Shown here: piece after piece, positions 52,923-63,908 of the stretch
How the letters are laid out: every line of letters begins with the position of its first letter
How positions within the stretch are numbered: position 1 is the first letter of the stretch
Origin: Coriaria nepalensis
Taxonomy: Eukaryota; Streptophyta; Magnoliopsida; Cucurbitales; Coriariaceae
Assembly: GCA_027186245.1 (NCBI GenBank)
Contig: CP114491.1
Coordinates: 10,041,501 to 10,105,500 of the forward strand
DNA: 64,000 nucleotides
Direction of reading: 5' to 3'
Notes under the pieces: model-generated
Database searches by the model: none
Seen by the model: only the letters and a program-made list of their open reading frames with translations
What the model was told of the DNA's origin: nothing
Program-made: the position numbers and the translations under genes

Positions 52923-53508
52923 ATGGCTTCTACTATGATTACCAAAAACAATATCACACAGCTTCTTCTTCTCCTAGCTCTCTTCGCCGCAGCCTCCCAA
53001 ATGGTCGAATCTGGTGATCCTGACCGACTTTGTAGCACCAGGAAACACTACATCCGAGTTCTTCACGTACAGCGGCTTACATTGCGTGTCCGACTAGGCC
53101 CCACAGACATTCAAAGTATCGAAATTTGCTTTGACCGAGTTTCCTGCTCTTTTCGGTCAAAGTGTGTCATTGGCCGTGCTCAGTTCCCTGCCAGAACTGT
53201 GAACCCACAACACACCCACCCACGTTCGACCAAGCTACTCTTTGTGGTGGAAGGAAGCTTGCAAGTTGGCTTTGTTGATACTACTAATAAGCTATATAAT
53301 CAAACACTTCAGTTTGGTGGTATCTTTATCTTTCCAAAGGGAATGGTATATTTTCAGCTTTTTGTAGTGCTAATTCCGGCGTTGTATCTGCGCCTGTCAC
53401 TATTTTCGGTACCCGTATTGATAATTTAGTCTTGGCTAAAACTTTTAAGACGAATGTTGCTACTGCTTAGAAGCTGAAGACAATGTGGACTCCACTGCCT
53501 AAGCCTTA
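52923..53508 (+). pseudogene. Germin-like pseudogene, tandem copy 2
   Basis: Nearly identical to the intact gene over the first 100 bases and its leader, then broken. Eight bases are missing near 53020-53030 (ILTDFV segment), a Gln codon has become TAG at 53095-53097, a base is lost near 53180, and about 35-45 bases are missing near 53357 (the segment before the final beta strands). A later stop TAG lies near 53469. The cupin words PQHTHPRSTKLLFVVEG also carry changes (E to K at the metal site). It is a duplicate in the same orientation that decayed after duplication. Confidence 0.88.
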
Positions 53509-53825
53509 AAATTAAGATTCATGAAATTAAGACAGTGTTTTTGGTACCGGACATTGATGATTTAATAATTAATATGCTTTTATCTTGTATTAATTAATGT
53601 TTTGAATTTGTATGGAAGTATCTATTCATGCATACACTTAAAATTAATTATCACAATCTTCACTAATAAATTCCATCAACTCAACTTTATTAAAGCAAAA
53701 ATTGACCATACCCGATTGAACTAACCATTAATACAACATGAAAACACCTTTTATTTGATGCAAGTAACATCACTGTCATGCACCGATGAACGTAAATTGA
53801 AATTCTCATGCATGCACGGAACTGA
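53509..53825. other. Spacer between two converging germin-like copies
   Basis: AT-rich 3' region shared by copy 2 (plus) and copy 3 (minus). No gene seen. Confidence 0.5.
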
Positions 53826-54455
53826 TCAAGGCTTAGGTGGTGGAACAAGCCCTGCCTTCAATTTCTGAACCATCGGACCATCAGTTTTAAAAGCTCTAGC
53901 CAGAACTAAATCATTAATACCAGTACCGAAAATAGTGACAGGCACGGAAACAGTGCCGGCATTAGCACTACCGAAAGCCGAAACAGCAACTGCACCAATT
54001 TTAGGGTCAGCATTGAACTGAAAATGAATCAATCCCTTAGGAAAAATAAAGATATCACCTAATTGAAGTGTTTGATTATAGAGCTTATTAGTAGTATCAA
54101 CAAAGCCAACTTGCAAGCTTCCTTCTACCACAAAGAGTACCTCGGCTGAACGAGGGTGGGTGTGCGGTGGGTTTAGGGTTCCAGTTGGGTATTCTAGAAC
54201 GGCAAGGGAAACACTTTGCCCGAAGCGGGGAATTTCGCTAGACTGGCTTTTGTTACTTTGAAGGCTTGTGGGACTACGGTTTGATTGAATATGCTTCGAA
54301 GGTCGCTATACATGAAGAAAGATCCATCAACAGTATGTTTGGTGGGGCCACGAAATCAGTTAGGATGTGGGGGTCACCAGATTCCGCCATCTGGGTGGCG
54401 GCGAAAAGGGCTAGGAGAAGAAGTGCAAGGTTTGTCAAGAACATTGTGGAAGTCA
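53826..54455 (-). pseudogene. Germin-like copy 3, frameshifted, opposite strand
   Basis: On the minus strand the start (MTSTMFLTNLALLLLALF, signal peptide, GDPHILTDFVAPPN) is followed by a frame change near 54340 and another near 54230, after which the original frame resumes and stays open to the end (VVEGSLQVGFVDTTNKLYNQ; GDIFIFPKGLIHFQFN; ends LVPPPKP). In the middle frame TVDGSFFMYSDLRSIFNQTV is readable. The cupin residues H-x-H and E are intact in the resumed frame. A TATA-like word TATAAATA (minus strand, 54559-54566) remains. Two single-base-type lesions in an otherwise clean copy could be recent pseudogenisation or base-calling error. Confidence 0.75.
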
Positions 54456-54558
54456 TATTTTGGAGATCAGTAATTAGTAACTTGTGTATGGGAAACAATG
54501 GTTCTTTTTTCAAGTACTGTTAGATGATTTGCAATATGATTGTATAGTTGATTTAGTG

Positions 54559-54566
54559 TATTTATA
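54559..54566 (-). promoter_or_regulatory. TATA box of germin-like copy 3
   Basis: TATAAATA on the minus strand, about 105 bases before the copy 3 start codon. Its retention fits a recent loss of this copy. Confidence 0.5.
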
Positions 54567-54569
54567 AGG

Positions 54570-55169
54570 AGATCAAAGGGTGTTTGTGTAGGTTTGTGAC
54601 CAGCTGGGAGTAGTTTTGTTAGATGATCCCTAAGTTTTGCCGTTCTTGACGGAGGGAGACGTTCCTACGAATTAAGTATATACTATATACCTTCTTTTTT
54701 TTTTTAATGATAATATATGTATTTATATCTAGGCTCTTAATCAGTGAATTAAACGACAAAACTTTTTTTAATTGTTAATTTATTCAATTTTAATATGTTC
54801 GGAAGGAGGTCATTAGAAAGTGACCGTGGTCACCTTATGGCCCATTATGCAAATATGACCTGTTTTTTGGTTAAGATGAGCTTCCCTGTTTTGCTAGCAT
54901 CTCTTATGAAGTTAAAAGAAATGATTAGCTAAATGAATAAAAATTTGAAAAATGACTAAACTTTGAAAACTTGTATTAAATGACTTTATTTTTAGCAAAT
55001 TATTATATTATTTTCATATTCATCCGCATTATTCCTCCTAAAAAATAATTTTTATTCTTATTCTATTTTTGTTCAATATTCAAATTATGTTTTCCTCATT
55101 CAAGTATTCCGATTTTGTTGATCCTTCATCCTTAATGAGATTTATATTCCATTCCAATGAGATCTCGAA
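54570..55169. other. Intergenic AT-rich DNA
   Basis: No gene or repeat unit recognised between germin-like copy 3 and the inverted array. Confidence 0.5.
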
Positions 55170-56740
55170 ACACCATGATTGAAACATCATATTTTCAAAA
55201 AAATGATACTAGACTAAAACACCATGATCGAGATTAGTTTCAATTTGAAATATTTGTCTAATAATTTTGGACTAGTTATAAATCTTATAAAATTATAGAA
55301 AAAAAATATCATAAAAATTGATATTTATAGCTTTCCATAGAGTCAAGAAACACTTCAATTGAAATTATATAATTCGAGATAAAAATTCTAAAAGTTAGAC
55401 TTGTTCGGGACATAAATCATGATTTCAGACTGAACATTCAAACCTAAATTTTTATCTAATAGTTTAGGACTATTTCCAAATATTATAAAATTATAGAAAA
55501 AATATATTATAAAAATAAACTCTTATAGATTTCCATAGAGTCTAGGAATACCTAAATCAAAATTATATAATATGAGGTAAAAGTTCTTGAAATTGATTGG
55601 TTCCTGACCAAAATCATAGGCTAACCAACATTTCAGCCTGAACAAACAGACTAAAATCATGATTTTAGTCAGGAACTAGTCAATTTCAATAACATTTATC
55701 TCGTGTTCTATAACTCTGATTAATGAATTTTTAAAATCTATGAAAAACTATAAGAATATATATTTTTTTATAATTTTATAATAACTGGAACCGACTCAAA
55801 ATTATTGGATAAAAATTTCGGTCTGAAATAATCAACTTCAAGAATTTTTATCTCATGTTATATAACTCCAATTGAGTGTTCATGAACTCTATAGAAAGCT
55901 ATAAGAGTACTTTTATGATACATTTTTTTATATATGGAATCAGTCTAAAATTATTGAACAAAGATTTTGGTCTGAATATTCAATCGGAAATCATGATTTC
56001 CATCCAGAATTAGTCAATTTCAAGAGTTTTATCTCGGGTTATATAATTCTGATTGAGGTATTCTTGGATTTTATGAAAATATATAAGAGCCTATTTTTAT
56101 TATATATATATTTAATGATTTTATAATTTCTAGAATCATTCCAAAATTGTTGGACAAAGATTTCGGTCTGAAACTAGTCAACTTCAATAATTTTTATTTC
56201 GAATTATATAACTTTAATTGAGGTGTTTATGGACTTCATAAAAATCCATAAGAATCTATTTTTATGATATATTTTTCTATGATTTTATAACATCTAAACC
56301 AATCCAAAATTGTTGGACTAAGACTTCAGTCCGAATGTTCAGTCTGAAATTATGATTTTGGTCCGGAACTAGTCAACTTCAATATTTTTTTAATCTCGGG
56401 TTATAGAATTTCAATTAAGATTTCCTAAACTCTATGAAAAGTATAAAAGTCTATTTTTATGATATATTTTTCTAAGATTTTATAACATTTAGAATTAGTC
56501 TAAAATTGTTAGACAAAGATTTTGGTCTGAATGTTCAATCTAAAATCATGATTTTAATCCAGAACCAATCAATTTCAAAAAAATTTATCTCGGTTTATAT
56601 AACTCATATTGAAATATGCATGGACTTTATAAAAAGATATAAGAATCTATATTTATGATATTTTATTTATAATATCAGGAACCAGTTCAAAATTATTGGA
56701 CAAAAATTTTGGTTTGAAACCAATCAACTTCAAGAGGATG
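55170..56740. repeat. Inverted tandem array (about 155/190 base units) around a 20-base palindrome
   Basis: Right arm (about 55654-56735): the word TCAAYTTCAA recurs at 55680, 55832, 56014, 56178, 56373, 56569 and 56724, spacings 152, 182, 164, 195, 196, 155. Long units carry an extra segment of about 32 bases with an AATCATGATTT core; short units lack it. Each unit also has a TTTTATGATATATTTTT-like word and TTGGACAAAGATTT. Left arm (about 55180-55618): the same words appear reverse-complemented (CTTGAAATTGATTGGTTCC at 55587; AATCATGATTT at about 55419). Between the arms lies a perfect palindrome, ACTAAAATCATGATTTTAGT, at 55650-55669. No coding capacity. Family not recognised. Confidence 0.75.
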
Positions 56741-57685
56741 GAGGGGAAGGAAGAGGATTACCGATTTGGTGGTTTAGGATTCATTTGTGAGGAAGATAAT
56801 GAGCGGCGAAGACGAAGATAGTGTGGTATAGGGGCGATGAAGAACGAGAGGAATATAGTGGTTTGACAGTTTTTTAAGGAGGGTAATTTTGTCTTACCAC
56901 CATTTTTTTGTTTTTTAATTAATTTTATTTATAAACTTTTAAGTCATTTATCAATAAATTTAAAAAGAAAGTCATTTAGCAAAATAATTATTGAAGGAGC
57001 GCATTTTATTAAATTATCTTAAGTTATTAAATTCAAGAATTCTATTTTTTATAAGTTAGGTCACGAGCGAGCTCTTTTTTTAAATAAATTAAGCAATCAC
57101 TTAATAAGGTCCTAAATTTAGAAGGATTTTTTTTTTTTAAGTGTTTAAATTTAAAATTAATAAATTTAGAATATTTCATTTAACTAAGCATGTAATTTGA
57201 GTATAATTTTTACATTCAGCTAAATTCTCTAACTAAATATATATATATATATATATATTGATATATATATAAAAGGACCCTAGTAGTAGATGGAGAGCCG
57301 GCTTTCAAAGACTGAAATGAGGAGTTGGATTACAAGTTTTATAGTTTAATGTGGTATAGGGAGAGTTTCGATAATTATAGGGGATAAGCTATTAAAAACC
57401 ATAGTTTAAGGGGGCGTAGTGTAATATACCCTTATTATAAATACCAATTAAATATATATTTCCATAATTATTACGAATTAAAATAACTATCATATTTATG
57501 ACGTCATCAACCCGTACCTTTTAAAAGGTTCTGGAAAAGAAATTAACCGACGGTTGGGATTTCCCTCGTTAATAATCTGTTAATATGTTTTCCCGAACTT
57601 ATGTGCTACACCCGCAAAGAGGAAGAGGGTTAGCACTTAACGGATCTTTGCCGTTCCGTATAACGGTCATACCCGACCGCCATCC
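56741..57685. other. Intergenic, remnant of unknown origin
   Basis: The array ends in a purine-rich, GC-richer stretch (about 56735-56890, GGAGGGGAAGGAAGAGG and similar). Further right is AT-rich DNA with an (AT)n run (57237-57258). No gene seen before the S40 leader. Confidence 0.45.
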
Positions 57686-58366
57686 ATGAACGCGAGAAAC
57701 GGATCGTCCCGGTCCGGCTACCGGAAGTCCACTCCCGCTGAGCGCCTCCTCTGCGCAAATCCTAGCAGCAGTTCCTCCTCCTCCTACTCCTCCAACGGTG
57801 GCGTCCTCCACGACGACGATAACGAGCTCAACGAAGACGATGTATTTTGGACCGGCGATTACGCCGCCGAATCGAAACACAAAGATAATCACAACTTCGC
57901 GGCCGCTTTGACTTCGTCTTTCTCATCTCTTCGCCGTCACCAGTTCCTTCCCAAGGGTTTCGCTCAACCAGAAACGTCTGGAATTCTCGCCGCGCTTCCT
58001 GAAAACGAGGCATCCACGAGTATCCAAAACGGTTCGTTTCTCTACGAGACGTCGTCTTCGCGTATGATTCTGAAACCCCAACTGGAACGGTCGCTGGTGC
58101 CAAACGGATCTCGTTCGTTTAGGTATCAATCAGCGCCGGTGAATGTGCCGGCAATGAGGAGGACTCGCAAATGCGATGCAGATGATTACGATGACGAAGA
58201 ACGAGACGCGGAGATGTTGCCTCCCCACGAGATTGTGGCGAGAAGCTCACCTCAGTCGCAGATGCTGGCTTATTCGGTTCTTGAAGGCGCTGGAAGAACC
58301 TTGAAAGGTAGAGATCTTCGCCAGGTTCGGAATGCAATTTGGAGACAAACAGGTTTTCTTGATTGA
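57686..58366 (+). CDS. S40/DUF584 senescence regulator family protein
   Basis: Intronless frame of 226 residues starting MNARNGSSRSGYRKSTPAER. The N-terminus is Ser-rich (SSSSSSSYSSNGG) and acidic; the defining DUF584 C-terminus is present: MLPPHEIVARSS, then MLAYSVLEGAGRTLKGRDLR and QVRNAIWRQTGFLD. Plant S40 proteins are small, largely nuclear proteins whose transcripts often rise during leaf senescence or stress; biochemical function is unknown. Its length is toward the long end of the family. The neighbouring DNA is repeat-rich on both sides, so the gene stands alone. Confidence 0.88.
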   Translation: MNARNGSSRSGYRKSTPAERLLCANPSSSSSSSYSSNGGVLHDDDNELNEDDVFWTGDYAAESKHKDNHNFAAALTSSFSSLRRHQFLPKGFAQPETSGILAALPENEASTSIQNGSFLYETSSSRMILKPQLERSLVPNGSRSFRYQSAPVNVPAMRRTRKCDADDYDDEERDAEMLPPHEIVARSSPQSQMLAYSVLEGAGRTLKGRDLRQVRNAIWRQTGFLD

Positions 58367-58889
58367 TGATTTCGCATTTCCTGTACTTTTCTCCTGGAAA
58401 GATTTATTATTTTTTGTTTGCTTCTTGGATATGAAGTATCTGTGAATTTCGAAGTGGTAAAGTGTTAGATCTAATAAATAAAGATTCTTTCTTTTCTTAT
58501 TGACATGGAGTGTGAATGAAGCTGAATCAATTTTGTTTTCTTTTCATGTTTGGTTTCTGGGAAATTTTTGAGGGGATAAAGAAAGTACAAGAACTCTGAA
58601 CAGTGTATATGTTCATAGTTATAGATAATCAGAGTGACCACTTTTTGGACAATTGAACTAGAACATATAGCTTATTCATTGGAGGCGTATTGTTTTGAAA
58701 AGGGACCTTGATTCTCATCTATCGAAATTTTAACTGTTCAATACATTTTTCCTAGTGTTCTTGTCATTCACCCTATTGATGTTTGATATGTCTAGAGCCT
58801 CTTGGAGTGACGTAGAAATGAAAGGCTGTTGGCTGCATAGTATTCTTCTTATAGACTAGATTATGTTATTTCGGATTCGATTGCTCTGG

Positions 58890-59016
58890 AGTGCACTTAG
58901 GATGCAAGTGCACTTGAGAGAACCTACATCATTAATCCCACGTATACGTAAATATATGTGGTATCTCACTGGTGGAGATTTTTCTCAAGTGCACTTACAT
59001 CCCAAGTGCACTTGAG
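58890..59016. repeat. Foldback element with AAGTGCACTT arms
   Basis: The left arm (58890-58920) contains GTGCACTTAGGATGCAAGTG with CACTTGAGAG; the right arm (58983-59018) contains CTCAAGTGCACTTACATCCC with AAGTGCACTTGAGAG. The arms are inverted copies, and each arm is itself a pair of inverted AAGTGCACTT words. The spacer (about 62 bases) holds GTATACGTAA. Small size and lack of coding suggest a MITE-like or foldback element of unknown family. Confidence 0.6.
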
Positions 59017-59936
59017 AGGAGTTACATCCAGTTATTTTAAGTAGAGAAGACTTTGTTGAACTAATGAAACTATGATCAGTTCTCAATGTCAGCTTGATCT
59101 TCATTTCTGTCTTGGACAACGCAGAACCGAGTGCCTGGCACTGCAGGTTCAATGCACACTTCTGAGCTTGGATTTTGATACTAGTTTATTATAGTTTTTC
59201 CTTAGAAGGCCAAGGGGAATGATTTTATTTACAGTGGATTACCTTAGCAAAAACTCAAAACACTAAACACTTGCAAGTATACTGAAACCGGACCATTGAT
59301 TTGGTGATATACAGAGACATGTCAAGTTCTATATTTCTTCATAGCGAGAGGACTTTTGAGGGTTCTACCTTTTTTGCCTAATTGGTCATAGAATATCATC
59401 AATGATTCATTTCTCCATGGTTCAACTTTCTTAGATAGATTTTTTTGGAGTGAGTACTAGGAATACATGGGCTGTGTATGTTACGCAGGTCCCACTTTTT
59501 GTAATCATTCACTTCTGCTGATGCCAACATGTGCCCATGTATGCTATGAATTGGTCAGATAAATTTTCACTTCTTCCTTCATTTTACCCCATTTTTCACA
59601 AATCCCCTTAAAGCTTTAGTGGCAAAAAGGCAATAAATGAGCCTCAATATTTGGTTAGGTTTGATCTTCAGCAGACAGTAGTACTGTAAGACTGGTAGCC
59701 ATGATCACTCTTCAATAATTTTTTCATGTAAAATTGAGGAACTGACAAGTGGTTGAGTTTTGGTTTGGTAGGAACAAAAACAAAACAAGGCAAATATAAA
59801 TTTTATTTATCTTGTTGACTGTTTCATGAATTTTTTTTGTGTGTGTGTGTGGTTATTTTGCCATTATGAGAAAATGGGAAAGAACATGCAGATTGAGGAG
59901 ACTATTTATTGTATCAGATTGCAATGATCCACCCAT

Positions 59937-60109
59937 ACAACTCATGTCTTAAAAACTTGTAACCAAAAAACCTTCTACTTCCTACTCAAACAGCTCATCA
60001 ATGATTCTTGTCTCTATCTTCTCACAACTCATGTCTTAAAAACTTGTAACCAAAAACCTTCTACTTCCTACTCAAACAGCTCATCAATGATTCTTGTCTC
60101 TATCTTCTC
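59937..60109 (+). repeat. 87-base tandem duplication
   Basis: Two copies, 59937-60023 and 60024-60109, start ACAACTCATGTCTTAAAAAC and differ only in the length of one A run (six versus five). Such identity implies a very recent duplication, or an assembly artefact. Confidence 0.9.
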
Positions 60110-61960
60110 AAGAGCAAACCTTCTGTCAGAGGGCATAGATCCTGCACTCGTGCCTCGGCTAATAGCATGCATGCCTTTTGGATTCTTTCAAATGCTGTTT
60201 TTTTTTTTTTTGGCCAAAATTCTTTTAAATGCTGTTTTAAGAATCTCCAAATTTTGTAAATTGGGGTTTATTTTCCTCCCACATCATGTCATCATCAATT
60301 GAGAAATAATCGTGAACTGGTTGTAAGACCTAGCTAACATGTATTGATGTGCTCTACAGAATAGAAAGCAACCCTACGTGCGTGTATAATCACTATAACA
60401 CAACTAGTTGGTAGAATGAGTCTCCAAAGCACTTGATAATTTGTCTCAAAGTTTTGAGTGCAGATTCGAATCCATGCCACCGCAAGGAGGATAACCCATA
60501 TGTGTGTGATTATATATATTATCTGTTGGGTTAAATGGTTGAAGCCTATAAGTTTATTGAGCTGGCCCAACATTACTGTGTTATAATGAGGCAACTCTGG
60601 TTGGATTAAAATCTTTTATCCTATCTCAATATTCTATTTTTGATACTTAATCTCTTATTCTCTTGGTAACTTAGCATATTAGGGTTTGCGAATTAGCTGT
60701 CTCCGATTTTCTCTCAATGTGTGATATTGATTTAGGTGTGTGTATGTTATGCTTGACTTGACATAATCTAGTTCATTCATAAGGTTTGAATGTTTTGATC
60801 TTTTAGTATCTGCTTTGTAATGATTTGTATAATTTAAGAAGTAAGAATCTTTTTATATATGCATTATTCTGATATGTGATGAAGTAATGATGATTATTGT
60901 ATCTATATCTATGTATTATACGTGAGTGTGTAAATTTGTGACTAGAGAGTTATAATCAAATCTTAAATAGTATATCAAGATTCAATAATTTGTTGAACCT
61001 CGAAGTGAACGGAACATTTTTTATCCAATTGTGATCTTGAGAGTATAAATCTATGTTCTTAATTACTTTCTTTTTTTCTCAATTTAAGTTGAAACGATTT
61101 AATTAATCTTGTTATAAGTAATAATAACTGAATATTAATTCATATAGTATAACATTATCTATATCAAAAGATTACTACATATTAATAGGAATTGGGGACC
61201 AAGAATTCAAAACAGGATCAATGATTCCATAACATCCAAGTGGCCCTGTTGCATCCTCTGAGCTTGTGCCCAACGCCATTACTAACCCAGCCAAACTCGC
61301 ACGTGGTGTTAACCTGGCCATGTTATCCCTGGATCTATAATATTAAAGTCATCTTCAAAATGGTATAGCTCAAGAATATTTCAAGTAGGTATGACGGGCA
61401 ACATATAATTAACTAGCCTTCATCTTTACTATTACTTATCTAATGCTTGCTAGTAGCTAGGCTTCATCAACAATGTCGGAAATCATACATCTTAGCTAGT
61501 TAAAAGGACAGACAACTGAATTTATTACCCATTGGACAAATCATGCATGCGTTGTGCTTACTAGCAGTACTGATTCATTAATTTGAGATTTCCTTGTCTA
61601 AATCCGTGACCCAATTGATTCTGAACAGTACTTTTTCATCCCACATTCTAACATATACATGGTACAATATCTTACATTTTGATCAAGTGGGTATCTGTGA
61701 TCGAGAAACAGACTGTAATTTTTTTTACCAGAGAAAAAGAGAGAAGAAGAAGAAGAATAAGAAGGAAAAAAAAAGGAGTTGGCCGGATGAAATTAAGTGC
61801 TCTTGATGAAGACCAACCACTAGGGTACGGCATGGGACCATGCAAATAAAGAATGAGCTCCTCCTTACTCCATTTATAAGCTGCTGGGTGTAGTACTACT
61901 TCATGCATCTTATTCTAAGTTTCTAAGTTCAGACTTCAATTGAAGAAATAATATCTATCT

Positions 61961-62616
61961 ATGGCTTTTTCTAAGGTTTTGGCAGCTTTTCCAGTACTGC
62001 TTGTACTGGCTCTTGCTGATACTAGCCTTGCAACAAGCAAAGTTGTCAAGGGCAAGATCTCCTGCCTTGACTGCAAATCTGACTTTGATCTTTCAGGTCT
62101 GTCACAAGCATTTTGCATATATGATGTAGATATGCTTCAAGTTAGTTAATCTTTGTTATAAATTTTGCAGGTCACAAGGTGGTAATAAAATGCGACAAAG
62201 TGAAGAAGTTAGCCATGGCAATCACAGAAGAAGATGGTTCATTTCAGACACAACTTCCATCATCACTAGTGCTGGACTCCACTCACCATCATCATCGTCG
62301 TCGTCGTCGTCGTCATCACCATCCAATATGTGTAGCCAAGCTTGTAGGTGGGCCAACCCAAATATACGCGAAGATGAGCCACATGATATCAAAGATTGTC
62401 AAGAGTAGGCATCATGATGATGATCATGAGTTATTTACCATATCAACCCCACTTCAATTCTCCAGTACATGCCCTTTATCAGAAGCATCGAAATGTGTAG
62501 CCTCCATGAATCAATTTGGAGCTTCTAAGACCATTGACTTTCCTCTTCCAGCTGAATGGGGACTTGCTCCTTCTAGCTATTATCTCCCCTTTTTCCCCAT
62601 CTTTGGCATCCCTTGA
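61961..62616 (+). CDS. Pollen Ole e 1-like secreted protein with His/Arg-repeat insert
   Basis: Two exons, 61961-62096 and 62171-62616, give 193 residues. Signal peptide (MAFSKVLAAFPVLLVLALAD) then the Ole e 1 start KVVKGKISCLDCKSDFDLSG, then KVVIKCDKV, AITEEDGSF and, after the insert, ICVAKLVGGPTQIY. The family fold keeps its cysteines (CLDC, KC, IC). Between LVLDST and ICVAKL lies an unusual run H4-R6-H3 plus Pro, encoded by a CAT/CAC and CGT microsatellite at 62284-62322. The C-terminal half is Pro-rich and ends PFFPIFGIP. Ole e 1-type proteins are secreted cell-wall proteins of pollen and vegetative tissue; molecular role unknown. The intron splits a Gly codon (DLS-G-H) with GT-AG ends. 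Confidence 0.88.
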
Positions 62617-63908
62617 TTAAGTAGTTAATTAATTAATATGCATGAAATTTATATTCAGATGCTGCTTTGCCGATCCAAGTGTCTTCTTCATATCTTATAA
62701 TATATAAAATATGAGTTGTAATATATGTAATATGTTGTTTGTTAAGTTCAGTGCTTTATAATTAATGAGAGTTTGCGACTTGTCGTTTCCGTTTGGTCAA
62801 GTAGTCATAATATTAGAATTAGATAATGAGTTATATTTATAAACTACCAACCACCTCTGTCTAAATCTCCCATGAAACTTGGACTAAATAAATAAATAAA
62901 TAAATAAATAAAGGAAAGAGACTCACACACGACACAAGAGCAAAGATACTTTTCTTTCCCTTTTCCCTTTTCTTCACGAGCCATGTTCTCAAGATGACTC
63001 CTCATTTTATTTCGCAAGCTGTTTACGTTTTTCACGGCTAAAAAACGAGCCACGCACTTCTGTTTTGTCTTAAAATAAGCCACCTCCTTTGTCATTAAAT
63101 GATGTGGCTGTTTTTTAGTCTTCGGATCCGACACATGTCCACTTCTCCTAAAAGTCTTAATCAAATTAATGAAAATAAATGGAGTTTAATTAAATGACAT
63201 CTGTCTGTTTGGTCTTAAATTACGTGGGTCCCACGTGTAATGCTAGCTCTGTAAATAAAACTCCATGGTCAACTTATTACTATTCAAACGTTGACCATTA
63301 ACATATCTGAAAATAATTTGAAAATAATTTAAAAATAAAAATAAAAATAAAAGAAGAAATTATATATGGGCCAAAGAGTCAGAAAATATTTGAGACCCAA
63401 ACACTAGTCGGTTGTTATTTTAATGGGCCTAGCTAAGTAGCTAGTTTCCGGGCCAGCCCAAATATTTTTTGGTTTTTTTTTTTTTTAGAAACTAATGAAG
63501 CGGAAAGTAATCTCAGCCGACACCAAGCACTCAACCCAATAAGGAATTTTAATATAAAAAAGGAAAAGCAAACGTAAAACACGTGTGTAAATTTATATAT
63601 TAATATAAATCTGATATTTAATATTTATTTATAAATAAATACTATTTTGGGTAAAATACTGCTATTTTATATATAAATTATAAGCCGCCGTCTGGCTTCT
63701 CAGAATCATCTCCCTAAGGAACACAATCCAAAAGCATCTTCTTCTTCCCGTCAAGCCAAAATAATAATAATAATAATAATAAATCAATCCATCATAGTTG
63801 CCAAAAAAATCCCGTTATCCGCCGCCATAGATGCTAAGCCAGAAGTTGAAGGAGCACTGAAAAGGTGAGAAATCATCCCCACCGCCATAGAATCGAGGAC
63901 CCGAGGTC
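62617..63908. other. Intergenic; upstream region of the edge gene
   Basis: Contains a TAAA repeat (about 62885-62911), a double ACGT-core palindrome at 63218-63241, a T run (about 63472-63486) and an AATA repeat (about 63762-63781). No gene seen apart from the edge gene. Confidence 0.5.
63218..63241. promoter_or_regulatory. Near-palindromic double ACGT/G-box element
   Basis: Reads ATTACGTGGG then TC then CCACGTGTAAT. The two halves are inverted and each has an ACGTGG/CCACGT core, the binding word of bZIP and bHLH factors, including ABA-responsive ones. It lies about 670 bases before the probable MYB start. Function is inference. Confidence 0.5.

Larger units (their letters stand above)
58367..61960. 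other. Intergenic: foldback element, tandem duplication, no gene
   Basis: Holds the foldback element (58890-59016), the 87-base duplication (59937-60109), a GT repeat (about 59838-59851) and, from about 60513, a stretch (TGTTGGGTTAAATGG) that might be transposon-derived but has no paired repeat in view. The last 90 bases are the promoter and leader of the Ole e 1-like gene. Confidence 0.5.

Noticed and set aside
60513..61090. Possible LTR starting TGTTGGG
   Set aside because: No second copy, primer binding site or matching CA end with target duplication was visible.
61594..61806. 70-residue frame ending in a Lys/Arg-rich tail
   Set aside because: The basic tail is the translation of an A/G-rich tract; no conservation recognised.
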